NCBI GenBank assembly: GCA_003511885.1
Contig: DOIX01000434.1
Span: 1 to 26,877, forward strand
Direction of reading: 5' to 3'
Length of the DNA: 26,877 nt
From: Cyanobacteria bacterium UBA11153
GTDB taxonomy: Bacteria; Cyanobacteriota; Cyanobacteriia; Cyanobacteriales; Coleofasciculaceae
Shown here: piece after piece, positions 1-7,403 of the stretch
How the letters are laid out: each line of letters opens with the position of its first letter
Position numbering within the stretch: the first letter of the stretch is position 1
Translations under genes and position numbers: made by a program
Notes under the pieces: model-generated
Databases searched by the model: none
What the model saw: the letters and a program-made list of their open reading frames with translations, nothing else
Told to the model about the DNA's origin: nothing

Positions 1-82
1 TCTCGATCCTGCCCAGACGGAAAACATTCCCGATCATATATCGTCTGCCCAGATTGACAAGATTCGCGATCGCATTTCTTGA
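1..82 (+). CDS. 3' end of an unidentified gene (partial)
   Basis: Reading from base 2, 26 sense codons run from the window edge to a TGA at 80-82. The peptide has ordinary protein composition and ends in IDKIRDRIS. A HIP1 octamer (66-73) encodes part of the tail, as is common in cyanobacterial genes. Too little is present to recognise a family. It could be chance reading through, but the next 170 bp are clearly non-coding repeat DNA, which fits a gene ending here. Confidence 0.45.
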   Translation, partial: LDPAQTENIPDHISSAQIDKIRDRIS

Positions 83-129
83 TCCTTTACCCTTTGACAG
101 TTGATAAGTTGATCGTTTAGATGCGGGCA

Positions 130-196
130 GGGCGAAGCATTCGGATATAAATATTATTCGATCTTCCGATAAGATTGTCGCCCGAATGCTTCGCCC
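130..196. repeat. Palindromic intergenic repeat with 15-bp perfect arms
   Basis: GGGCGAAGCATTCGG at 130-144 is the exact reverse complement of CCGAATGCTTCGCCC at 182-196. The 37 bases between them are AT-rich. The right arm and its flank (CGCCCGAATGCTTCGCC) recur at 2618-2634, so this is a dispersed element rather than a gene-specific hairpin. Repeats of this type are known as common intergenic elements in cyanobacteria. No coding frame is seen across it. Confidence 0.75.
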
Positions 197-207
197 CTAC
201 ATAACGC

Positions 208-254
208 TTACTGTCAACTGTCAATTGTCAACTGTCCACTGTCCACTGTCCACT
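208..254. repeat. STRR: heptad tandem repeat (ACTGTCA/ACTGTCC type)
   Basis: About six consecutive 7-bp units of the forms ACTGTCA, ATTGTCA and ACTGTCC lie just downstream of the cyclodehydratase stop codon. The period and degeneracy match the short tandemly repeated repetitive sequences described from filamentous cyanobacteria. A related patch is at 98-113, and similar sequence occurs at 5673-5745. Confidence 0.8.
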
Positions 255-256
255 GG

Positions 257-2569
257 CTACATCCACAGGGGAATCGGATTCATTTCTTCTTCCGTTAAAG
301 GTTTCTCAAGCCAACCCATTTCAACGGGAACATCATAAAGTCTTCCTGGCCCCAATCGCTTCCAGAAATTCCGCAAACCGGGAACGATTACCCTAACTAC
401 ATTTAAGCCAATATCGGGGTGCGTTTGATCGAGAACGAGCATTTCCATACCCTTTTTTTCAATAAGATTTTGACAGTAGGTAATATCTGCTAAGAAATCG
501 TCATGCCAAATAATTTGATAGTCAGATTGACATTTAGGGGCAACGCGGGAATCGGGGACTAAATAGGGCTGATTTTCTAGTGTTGCAGTTTTCCACCAGT
601 GCAAGACATGAGATTCCGCTGAGATGGCATATCGAGTTGTACCGTCAGGATTCGCGCTTAAAACTGCCGGAAGCACTTGAGATATCTCTGTCAGCGCCCT
701 TTGGATGGCTAGTTTGGGGTCAAAATGAGTGCCAAACCCGACAATAATATCTTCTATTTTGCGATCGCGCCGTCGCGAAATTGCGGCAAAAGTGGGAATA
801 TTTAGATCGCTGGTTAAATCTAGTACCCAAAGTTCTCGCCCGATGGATTGGTAATAGTTGGTGATGGCGATAAAATAAGGTTCGTCAAAGCTTTCTAAAT
901 CAACTCTCGGCTTTGCCAGACGATTGTACCACCACAATGCGACGCTATCTCGCTCCACCAATTCCAAAAATCCCTGTAAAATTGCTTCTTCTAAAGTGTT
1001 TCCCGCTGCACAGCCATTAGCATTTGCCCAACAGTCAGGATTAGGGGGTTTGGGATAGCCAAAATAACAATAGGCTGTGGGTAAATATTTAAAATCTTGT
1101 TCGGTTAAACTCCAAACTGGAGTCCATTCAATTTCCCTAATTTCATCAAAAGGTTCCGGTACTTGCTGAAATGAATCTGGGTTTTCCAGATTCCAGATCC
1201 CGCGATTGTTATATTGAGTATGACTGAAATTCATGCAAAGATTGGGATGAATGGCACGATTGCTTAATTTTTCGTAGCTACTTTTAATTCTCACCTCATC
1301 CCCTTGAAAAATGCCAGAATATCGCTCAATTGCTTCCCCCAAACCACTGGCTTTACCCTGTGCCTCAGTTCGACCTTTTCCAGAACTTCTCCCTCCGACA
1401 TTTTTTTGCCAATTATATATATCGTCAAACATGGAAGCCCAATGATGTTTAACTGTATAAATATGTGCTAAACCATTACAATTGGAGGGAAGCTTTTCCC
1501 AAGAACGGACAATTCCTAATAGGGGACTGATATGATGTTGATACCGTGCTAAAGTTTCCTCTGGGGTAATGGAACGATGACCCCCATCCGTAGTAAACTT
1601 TTTCTGGCGACTGCCGAGGATAACAGGTAAAGGGCGTTTCGGTTTCAGATATCCACAAGATGGACATTGAGGGCGTTTAACAAGAACGTGATTTTGAATA
1701 GCTAGGGATAGGGTATCATAACTAACCATAACCCCTGCCAACCGCTGATTTTCTCCTTGGAGAATCCATTTCAGAATTTCATTGGTTGCCATTGTCAGAG
1801 CTATCTCTTGAATTCCAGGCAAATTGACTTGGGGAGGTGTTAAAGGAGACAGGCTATCTCTCCGTCGCAGAATAAATCCTTCTGATGGTCGATTATTGCG
1901 CAATCGTTGCCCCAAACATTCCCAACATCCAGTTTTTCCCGGCTGGAATATTGGTCCAATCCAAAGTTGAGTCCCGACGGGTTTAATTAACATCCAAGGA
2001 CGGGATTTATCGAGATTTGCTTGGTTAATTTCTGCTAATTCTTCTCGTAAATAGTCATCCGTTACAATAACTTCAATATCTCCATCATGGGCAACTTGGA
2101 TTTGCCATCGCGCTAAATTTTTCCTCAAATCTTCGCAAGACAAAGCTCCCAATCCTCTCAGTGCCACTCTAGTCGATTGCAATCGCTGATTCCCATCTTT
2201 AGGCTCGATAAGCAAAGACTCGCACCATAAAGCAAAATTTGGATCTAATACTTCTTCACCCTCAATAATCAATCCTTTCTGCTCCAACTCCATCAGGGCA
2301 TAAAAGATATAAGCCTCTGGTATTTCATTACTAAGTTTGTTAACAATTTCTTCTTCAGTACGCTTGCCGTCTAGGAAAGGTAGCAACTTTTGGCAGATAG
2401 GATTGTTTAGAAATATTGCCCCTCTTTCCGACAATAAAAAAGTCCCTTCTCCCTCAATTTTTTCCAAACGTAAGCTGTTTTTTAATTTTGGCTTTTTAAT
2501 CACATTAATTGCCCAAACTCCGAATGATAGGCTCGAGCCTATCATATTGTGCGATCGCGATAGTTGCAC
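257..2569 (-). CDS. Fused E1-like / YcaO TOMM cyclodehydratase
   Basis: Predicted ATP-dependent azoline-forming cyclodehydratase that would convert Cys, Ser or Thr of a ribosomal precursor peptide to thiazoline or oxazoline. Order: an N-terminal RRE-like leader-binding segment (about 30-105), an E1/ThiF-like C-protein part with zinc cysteines C215/C218 (CWEC) and C302/C305 (CPSC), then a YcaO domain from about 330. YcaO signatures are GKASGLGEAIER (405-416), NANGCAAGNTLEEA (516-529) and ELVERD (536-541). The protein ends in NPIPLWM, a proline-containing tail like the PxPxP ends of azoline-forming YcaO enzymes. The 770 residues match PatD/TruD-type fusions. Start is uncertain: GTG 2569 follows GAGGTGA, but GTG 2503 would begin exactly where family alignment should start (MIKKPKLKN) and would leave a 22-bp palindrome in the 5' region. 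No precursor, dehydrogenase, protease or transporter gene is adjacent. Confidence 0.88.
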   Translation of the reverse strand: MQLSRSHNMIGSSLSFGVWAINVIKKPKLKNSLRLEKIEGEGTFLLSERGAIFLNNPICQKLLPFLDGKRTEEEIVNKLSNEIPEAYIFYALMELEQKGLIIEGEEVLDPNFALWCESLLIEPKDGNQRLQSTRVALRGLGALSCEDLRKNLARWQIQVAHDGDIEVIVTDDYLREELAEINQANLDKSRPWMLIKPVGTQLWIGPIFQPGKTGCWECLGQRLRNNRPSEGFILRRRDSLSPLTPPQVNLPGIQEIALTMATNEILKWILQGENQRLAGVMVSYDTLSLAIQNHVLVKRPQCPSCGYLKPKRPLPVILGSRQKKFTTDGGHRSITPEETLARYQHHISPLLGIVRSWEKLPSNCNGLAHIYTVKHHWASMFDDIYNWQKNVGGRSSGKGRTEAQGKASGLGEAIERYSGIFQGDEVRIKSSYEKLSNRAIHPNLCMNFSHTQYNNRGIWNLENPDSFQQVPEPFDEIREIEWTPVWSLTEQDFKYLPTAYCYFGYPKPPNPDCWANANGCAAGNTLEEAILQGFLELVERDSVALWWYNRLAKPRVDLESFDEPYFIAITNYYQSIGRELWVLDLTSDLNIPTFAAISRRRDRKIEDIIVGFGTHFDPKLAIQRALTEISQVLPAVLSANPDGTTRYAISAESHVLHWWKTATLENQPYLVPDSRVAPKCQSDYQIIWHDDFLADITYCQNLIEKKGMEMLVLDQTHPDIGLNVVRVIVPGLRNFWKRLGPGRLYDVPVEMGWLEKPLTEEEMNPIPLWM
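2524..2545. promoter_or_regulatory. 22-bp perfect palindrome at the 5' end of the cyclodehydratase gene
   Basis: Bases 2524-2545 are perfectly self-complementary, centred on CTCGAG, with the core GATAGGCTCGAGCCTATC. It lies either in codons 9-15 (start at 2569) or 21-42 bp upstream of the alternative GTG start at 2503. A spacer-free palindrome of this length suits an operator for a dimeric repressor or a cruciform. No regulator gene is adjacent, so the role is inferred. Confidence 0.45.
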
Positions 2570-2615
2570 TTCACCTCAAATTAATGGCAAGCATCGCTGA
2601 TTACTATAAGTGGTT

Positions 2616-2697
2616 ATCGCCCGAATGCTTCGCCGAGCTTCGCCATGCTTCACCATGCTAGGCTTCGCCACGCTGACGCTAACGCTAACATCCCTAC
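2616..2697. repeat. Degenerate cyanobacterial repeat cluster (GCTTCGCCA / CGCTAA units)
   Basis: The stretch begins with CGCCCGAATGCTTCGCC, shared with 180-195. It continues with several imperfect copies of GCTTCGCCATGCT and then of the hexamer CGCTAA, ending in CATCCCTAC. It fills most of the gap between the divergently transcribed cyclodehydratase and the following plus-strand gene. It looks like fused remnants of two or more palindromic intergenic repeats. Confidence 0.6.
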
Positions 2698-2848
2698 AAA
2701 TCTCTCTGTCTCCTAACCATCTTATAGACAAAGCAATTGTAAAAAAATACTAAATCTCACTTGGAATATAGATGGATTCATGAGACAATCAACAATCCAG
2801 ATCTAGATCGTGACCATTGGTAGCACTATTTTTCCCAGGATAATCAAG

Positions 2849-3421
2849 ATGACAGCAGATATAGAACGTTTTTGTGTTAAATTCTTAGCTACACCTGAAA
2901 CCAATATTGATGAAGCGAAGTTAATTGAGATATTTCATGAATGGATTCGCTTACACAAGCTTGAAGGTACGTTGATTGATGTGGCAGATTATCGACATGT
3001 ACCGAATGGGCCGGGTATTATGTTGATTACTCATGAAGTTAACTATGCCATGGATCGAGGAAATGGTGAGTTTGGTTTGTATGCGCAACGGAAATTGGGT
3101 GCAGGAGAAACTCACAAAGATCGTATTTTAGGATTGGCAAAAGCTACGGCAACTTTTGGCACTTTGTTGGAATCCGATAGCCGAGTGGCAGGAAATTTTA
3201 GTTTAGAAGGTGGTAAGTTTTACTATATGTCTAACGATCGCTTAAAAGTGCCCAATACTGAGGAAGCTTTTCTGGCGATTAAACCAGATTTAGAAGCTGT
3301 GGCAGCGGAACTTTATCCCAATCAAAGTGTTTCTATTACTCGCTTAGAGAACGATATTCGCGATCGCCTAACCGCTGTAGTGGAAGCCGCAAACCCCGTG
3401 GCTATCGGCAGTTTGGCTTAA
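2849..3421 (+). CDS. Conserved hypothetical protein, 190 aa
   Basis: Start placed at ATG 2849 because AGGA (2837-2840) sits 8 bases upstream; the in-frame GTG at 2810 would add 13 residues without a better site. The product is a soluble mixed alpha/beta protein with no signal peptide or membrane segment. It contains MLITHEVNYAMDRGNGEFGL around residues 55-75, and the acidic C-terminal half ends in AANPVAIGSLA. A HIP1 site (3360-3367) is read as RDRL. I do not recognise a named family; it resembles conserved cyanobacterial hypotheticals. The gene is convergent with the DUF2079 gene, with a palindromic repeat in the gap. Confidence 0.8.
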   Translation: MTADIERFCVKFLATPETNIDEAKLIEIFHEWIRLHKLEGTLIDVADYRHVPNGPGIMLITHEVNYAMDRGNGEFGLYAQRKLGAGETHKDRILGLAKATATFGTLLESDSRVAGNFSLEGGKFYYMSNDRLKVPNTEEAFLAIKPDLEAVAAELYPNQSVSITRLENDIRDRLTAVVEAANPVAIGSLA

Positions 3422-3442
3422 ATAGTCGATGAAAATTAGTTC

Positions 3443-3468
3443 GTAGTGGGGGCTTAAGCCCCTACTAC
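3443..3468. repeat. Palindromic repeat between convergent genes, possible bidirectional terminator
   Basis: Left arm 3443-3455 (GTAGTGGGGGCTT) pairs with 3456-3468 (AAGCCCCTACTAC), with one mismatch over 13 bp; TTAA would form the loop. It lies between two converging genes, so it could end transcription both ways, but neither side has a clear T-run. The sequence matches a GGGGCTTAAGCCCC repeat frequent in cyanobacterial intergenic DNA. The TAG stop of the minus-strand DUF2079 gene (3465-3467) falls inside the right arm. Confidence 0.6.
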
Positions 3469-5135
3469 AAACTCACTTGATATAGAAGGTTGGTTTGATA
3501 CTCTTTCCTAAATTTCAACCATTCCGCCATCGCTTCTGAATTAGATCCTACTCCTTTTTTCATTAAAATAACTCCATCGGCAAACCCAATTATCCCATAT
3601 TCATTTTTACCAATAACTCCATCGATTAGGGCTACCATTGTCTTTAATTTATTCTTTTCCTCATCAAAGGCTACTTGATATTGTTGTAATTGCCAAAGAT
3701 CCGCAATACAATAGTCTACTTTAATAACTTGCTGCTCGTCATTTCTTAACTCTAATCCAGGTAAGCGGATAATTTCTCTCCGGCTGGATAGGTGAGGAAT
3801 AATATAAGTTGTGGCGGAAACACTAGCATTAGGAGGAATTTGTGCTAGTAATGGTCGTAATTGAGCAACATGATGCCATTGTTTAGGTAAGGATATGTAA
3901 ACTAAAGGATCGAAAGAGTCTGGCAAGACAAAATAAAAGGCTCGATTCAGTGCAGAAGTGCTGGAGGTGAATGAGAAAATTAGGGTGAGGGTAATACAGA
4001 ATATCCAAAAGCGTCTGAATAAAGATTTTTTAAATAAATCTTGATGAATTGACCACCAAATAATCGCACCATAAAATATTCCGGGTACAACTGTCATGGC
4101 ATAGCGAATATTAATAGCTAATACGGATTGTCCTTTCCCTAAAAATAGCTTCAACAAAGGGAATCCAGCCACAATCCAGGATTCTGGGGCAAGTGCCGGA
4201 ATAAAAGCTAAGGGTAACCATTGGCCTAATAAATAATTAATAGTTCGACCAGGAGGTGAGACAATTTCCACTAATAAACGACCGGGATTAGTTATCATTC
4301 CCTGGAGAATTTCGAGGGTAGATGCTTCATCTCCTTCTGCATATTGCCCAAAACGTTCCATCATAAACCGCTGAGAAATATCTTCGGAAAATAGCGGCAT
4401 AATCAGGTTAGTCAAGAAGACTATATAACTGAAGCTGATGGTACAGACTGCCAAGCCAATTCGGGGATAACGTTTGCTGAGAATCATGTAAATTCCGACC
4501 CCAAATAAGCCAATTCCTGCATCTTCTCGGACGGCTAAAATTAATATAGATAATATGCAAAATAACCACCACCAACGTTTCTCCATGGCGAGGAGCAATC
4601 CGAAGGTAAATAGAGGAATTTGGCAGATATCGTGGAAGTTGGATAAAGTTGGCCCAATGACTGCGTTAGCACAGTAAAAGCTAATGGTAATCGTGGTGGC
4701 TAAACGAGCTTCTAGATATTGTCTGGCAAGGAGGTATAAAACTAAACCCGCAGCACTAACTAAAGTGGCTTGCAAAACTGTGAGAGTGGCGGGAGAGGGA
4801 AATAAAGCATAGAGGGGTAGCCATAGCAAGAGGGCTGGTGTAAAATGTTGCCCTAAACGGTGATAGTATACTTCGGGAACTTCACTGTGATGGACGACAT
4901 TGGTAGAAAGCTGAGAGGAGAGGGAACTTTGGAAAAACTTACCGTGAATCCCATTCCAGAAGACTTGATTAAAAATGCCTTGGTCGTAGGTGGAATAAAA
5001 GGTATAGTGGCGATGGAGGGTTAAAATCAGGGTTAATCCCAAAAAGACTAAGCAGGCGATTACGTGGGGCTGGGATAGACTCTTTGCGATCGCAATTCTC
5101 AGAGTTTGTACCTTTGGCAATTTTAATCCCATCAC
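3465..5135 (-). CDS. DUF2079 family polytopic membrane protein
   Basis: A 556-residue inner-membrane protein with about ten hydrophobic helices. After the first helix (about 25-41) comes YDQGIFNQVFWNGIHGKFF starting at Y50, then GQHFTPALLLWLPLYALFP, the pattern typical of DUF2079 proteins. These resemble GT-C glycosyltransferases; the acidic D51 in the first extracytoplasmic loop would be the equivalent of the GT-C catalytic or metal residue. The last 150 residues form a soluble domain (SVSATTYIIPHLSSRREI), as in the family. Substrate unknown; a lipid-linked sugar donor is only an inference. The stop codon is supplied by a palindromic repeat. The gene is divergent from the small hypothetical gene at 5295. 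Confidence 0.85.
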   Translation of the reverse strand: MMGLKLPKVQTLRIAIAKSLSQPHVIACLVFLGLTLILTLHRHYTFYSTYDQGIFNQVFWNGIHGKFFQSSLSSQLSTNVVHHSEVPEVYYHRLGQHFTPALLLWLPLYALFPSPATLTVLQATLVSAAGLVLYLLARQYLEARLATTITISFYCANAVIGPTLSNFHDICQIPLFTFGLLLAMEKRWWWLFCILSILILAVREDAGIGLFGVGIYMILSKRYPRIGLAVCTISFSYIVFLTNLIMPLFSEDISQRFMMERFGQYAEGDEASTLEILQGMITNPGRLLVEIVSPPGRTINYLLGQWLPLAFIPALAPESWIVAGFPLLKLFLGKGQSVLAINIRYAMTVVPGIFYGAIIWWSIHQDLFKKSLFRRFWIFCITLTLIFSFTSSTSALNRAFYFVLPDSFDPLVYISLPKQWHHVAQLRPLLAQIPPNASVSATTYIIPHLSSRREIIRLPGLELRNDEQQVIKVDYCIADLWQLQQYQVAFDEEKNKLKTMVALIDGVIGKNEYGIIGFADGVILMKKGVGSNSEAMAEWLKFRKEYQTNLLYQVSL

Positions 5136-5294
5136 TGATCTCTAGAAGTTACACCCTGTTAAGACTCTCATGTTTCTGGTAATAATTCAAGATAGCATTT
5201 TATAGGCAGGATTCTTCCTGCAATCTGTTTTACTCCCTGGGCTGATAGCTTGCGTGGCACAGCCATAGTCGCAGGGTTTCCCATGAGGTTTTTT

Positions 5295-5645
5295 ATGAAT
5301 TCAGAGCCAACATCTACAGACAATCAACTCCCTTGGTATGAGGGACCAGATGGTACCTGCCGTCTGAATGAGCCAACACTAGTTAACATGGGTGAAGGGA
5401 AACCACCTCACTTGATGTTCCCTGTAAATTGGGATGCGGTATCAGAGGTTTTGCCGGAAGCGAAAGCAATGGCAGAGTCTGTTGATGCCATGTTAGTTTT
5501 GCTCATCTATGGAGAAGCTGCTGACAGTCAAATTGCTCAGTTAATTGTTGAATTAGCCTCTAGTGATGTACTTCCTCTGTGGATTGGAGATGAAAATCGC
5601 AAGAAGGTGGAAAGAATTATCGAAATACTTTCCAGCCCAATTTAG
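5295..5645 (+). CDS. Small hypothetical protein, 116 aa
   Basis: Start placed at ATG 5295, six bases after GAGG (5285-5288). Upstream in-frame candidates are ATG 5283 and TTG 5250, neither with a better ribosome-binding site. The product is soluble, with no signal peptide. The N-terminal part is polar (NSEPTSTDNQLPWYEGPDGT), followed by VNWDAVSEVLPEAKAM and a hydrophobic strand, SVDAMLVLLIYGE. I do not recognise the family. It is flanked by a divergent membrane-protein gene and by STRR repeats downstream, so it is probably monocistronic. Confidence 0.65.
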   Translation: MNSEPTSTDNQLPWYEGPDGTCRLNEPTLVNMGEGKPPHLMFPVNWDAVSEVLPEAKAMAESVDAMLVLLIYGEAADSQIAQLIVELASSDVLPLWIGDENRKKVERIIEILSSPI

Positions 5646-5672
5646 TTGCCTGAATGGACTGAATATTTCTAT

Positions 5673-5745
5673 CAGTGGACAGCGAACAGTTGATAGTTGA
5701 TACTTAAAAATTGTCCACTGTTCATTGTCTATGTCCACTGTTCAT
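5673..5745. repeat. STRR / inverted repeat cluster (TGTCCACTG type)
   Basis: TGTCCACTGTTCAT occurs twice (5712-5725 and 5732-5745). CAGTGGACA at 5673-5681 is the reverse complement of TGTCCACTG in both copies. The 7-bp flavour matches the patch at 208-254. It lies between the ends of two convergent genes and may form a stem-loop there. Confidence 0.65.
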
Positions 5746-5757
5746 CCTTTTCGATCT

Positions 5758-6690
5758 TTAACTTTGGACTTTCCAGTTAGAAGGATCTTCTGGTAAAGAT
5801 TTGACTACTGTGAGTTTAGGTTGTGCAATCGGTTTTTGATCGATTTTGTCTTTCATTAGTTTCATTTGCTCTTGCATTTGCTGGAGTTGCTTTTGCAGTT
5901 GAGCAATCTCAGATCCATCTAATTCCATCGGTTTTGGTCGATCTATTTTTTTCTTGGCATAACCCATGTAACCTTGGGCTGAAGCAAACTTAGATGCGGC
6001 TGTTTGGACGCTAACTTGAGGGGAAGAAGAAGGTTGAGTATCCAGAGGTGAAGTGGTGATTATTAGGGGTTTAACAGTGACAGTCTCCTCAAATGCGATC
6101 GCTTTTGTTTGGGGTGGGGGTTCGGGTTTCGCTTCCTGCCTCACTAGGATTGGGGTTTCTGGTTTAACTTTAGTTTGGGGTAGGGGTTCGGGTTTCACTT
6201 CCTGTTTAACTGCTTGAGGCGTTTCTGATTTCACTTCTCGATCTACTCCTGCCATGGGTTGTGGGTTTATTTCTTCATTCAACAAATCTTGTAATTCTCG
6301 TTTGATTTCCTCATCTAAAAATGTGGCTAATCCAGAGGCGGCTAAGTGGGGTTCTGAAACTTTGAGATTTTCTAATAGTTGTTCTTTTTCCTGGAGATTT
6401 TGCTCTAAAGTGGATAATTTTTGCTTGGTTTCTGCTGATTTGTTGGAAGATGCTCGCCATCCTGATAGTGCCACACTTGCAGTCCCTGCTGCTAAACTGA
6501 CGAGGCTTGCCAATCCCAAATAAGGGAGTGCAATATCTCTTAGTTCACCAGAAAATACGGATTCTTCCTGAGATTTGATCTCGATTGGTTGTTTTCCTAA
6601 AATCATTAGTGGCAAACTGAGAATGCCAAAGACTGTGGCTGAGATAATGACAGGTGTAATGACGAATCTTCGCAGTGGAGATGGACTCAT
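5758..6690 (-). CDS. Hypothetical membrane protein with two TM segments, coiled coils and a proline-rich repeat
   Basis: The 310-residue product has two N-terminal membrane helices (about 9-31 and 53-77). A coiled coil follows (about 86-110), then a Lys/Glu/Pro-rich linker (about 145-200) and a second Gln-rich coiled coil near 255-285 (IAQLQKQLQQMQEQMKLMKD). The linker contains a tandem duplication of about 22 residues around KPEP-PQTK, visible in DNA as near-identical stretches offset by 66 bp (6107 and 6173). ATG 6690 has TAGGA seven bases upstream. No catalytic motif is seen. The form suggests a membrane-anchored scaffold or envelope protein; function unknown. Confidence 0.75.
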   Translation of the reverse strand: MSPSPLRRFVITPVIISATVFGILSLPLMILGKQPIEIKSQEESVFSGELRDIALPYLGLASLVSLAAGTASVALSGWRASSNKSAETKQKLSTLEQNLQEKEQLLENLKVSEPHLAASGLATFLDEEIKRELQDLLNEEINPQPMAGVDREVKSETPQAVKQEVKPEPLPQTKVKPETPILVRQEAKPEPPPQTKAIAFEETVTVKPLIITTSPLDTQPSSSPQVSVQTAASKFASAQGYMGYAKKKIDRPKPMELDGSEIAQLQKQLQQMQEQMKLMKDKIDQKPIAQPKLTVVKSLPEDPSNWKVQS

Positions 6691-7403
6691 AAGTGGATCC
6701 TAGGGACAATTTACAGTGTTGGTAGATGGAGAGCAGTTGCCATAAACGGTAACAATTAATTTGGTCGCTGACTCCTGTGGGAAATTAATCTTTAGTCAGA
6801 GAAATTCAACTGTTTATTTGGGCTAGTCTTTTCTCTAAATTAATCTATTACCGAGGAAAATATAGCATAGTTTATATAAAGATTGTATGAAGTTTGATTG
6901 TCAGAGAAGGGGCTGGTTGACAAGAGGGAAGAGGGGAGATGGAGAAAGAAATACCTGATGACTGACTCTTGGGCTGGTTAATCTGGAGTGGATCTCAGTG
7001 ATATAATGCGATTGCCTTCGGCAGTGGCAAAGCGGATCGCTAGATGGGGAAATTCTCCTCTAGATTGCTAGAATAATAGGATATCTCCAAGGCAGCAGAT
7101 GCGATGGCACTGAGTGCCTGCTGCGCGATCGCACTTGACAGCTTTATAATACAGGGACGTGGGAATGTAACTAAAGTTCCCCAGGGATTGACTCTTGAGA
7201 AAGGAGTTGCCCTCCTACTGGAAAGCAATTAAGTAAGTGTTACCGCCGTTGCGAAATCGCGGTGGGGAACCGAATTATCGCAAATCTTGTCAATATCCCG
7301 TAGCTCACAGTCTTGGCAAGTAATGACTTCAGGGGACTCCACATCTATCATCTGGATAACTTAACCACTTCATTATTTCCACACAGCTATCTCTGGATTT
7401 TTT
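6691..7403. other. Gene-free interval of about 0.7 kb
   Basis: No convincing gene is present. A 62-codon minus-strand frame (7040-7228) lacks a ribosome-binding site and protein-like character. One structure stands out: GCAGCA (7092-7097) pairs with TGCTGC (7119-7124), and inside it GGCAC/GTGCC close a three-base loop (7106-7118); a HIP1 site follows. The interval probably holds the promoter and leader of the cellulase gene, but no promoter could be placed with confidence. Confidence 0.5.

Noticed and set aside
208..254. Tandem short repeats considered as a possible CRISPR remnant or replication-origin iterons
   Set aside because: The 7-bp contiguous degenerate units are typical STRR sequence and recur in several spacers and genes; no DnaA boxes or spacers were seen.
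2584..2661. 25-codon plus-strand frame ending in Cys (MASIADYYKW...HASPC), considered as a precursor peptide for the cyclodehydratase
   Set aside because: No ribosome-binding site, and over half of it is dispersed repeat DNA in translation.
7135..7150. TTGACA (7135-7140) followed by TATAAT (7145-7150), looking like a consensus promoter
   Set aside because: The two boxes are only 4 bases apart instead of about 17, so they cannot act together as a sigma-70 promoter.
7040..7228. 62-codon minus-strand reading frame in the gap upstream of the cellulase gene
   Set aside because: No ribosome-binding site, no recognisable domain, and it runs through a hairpin and a HIP1 site; most likely chance.
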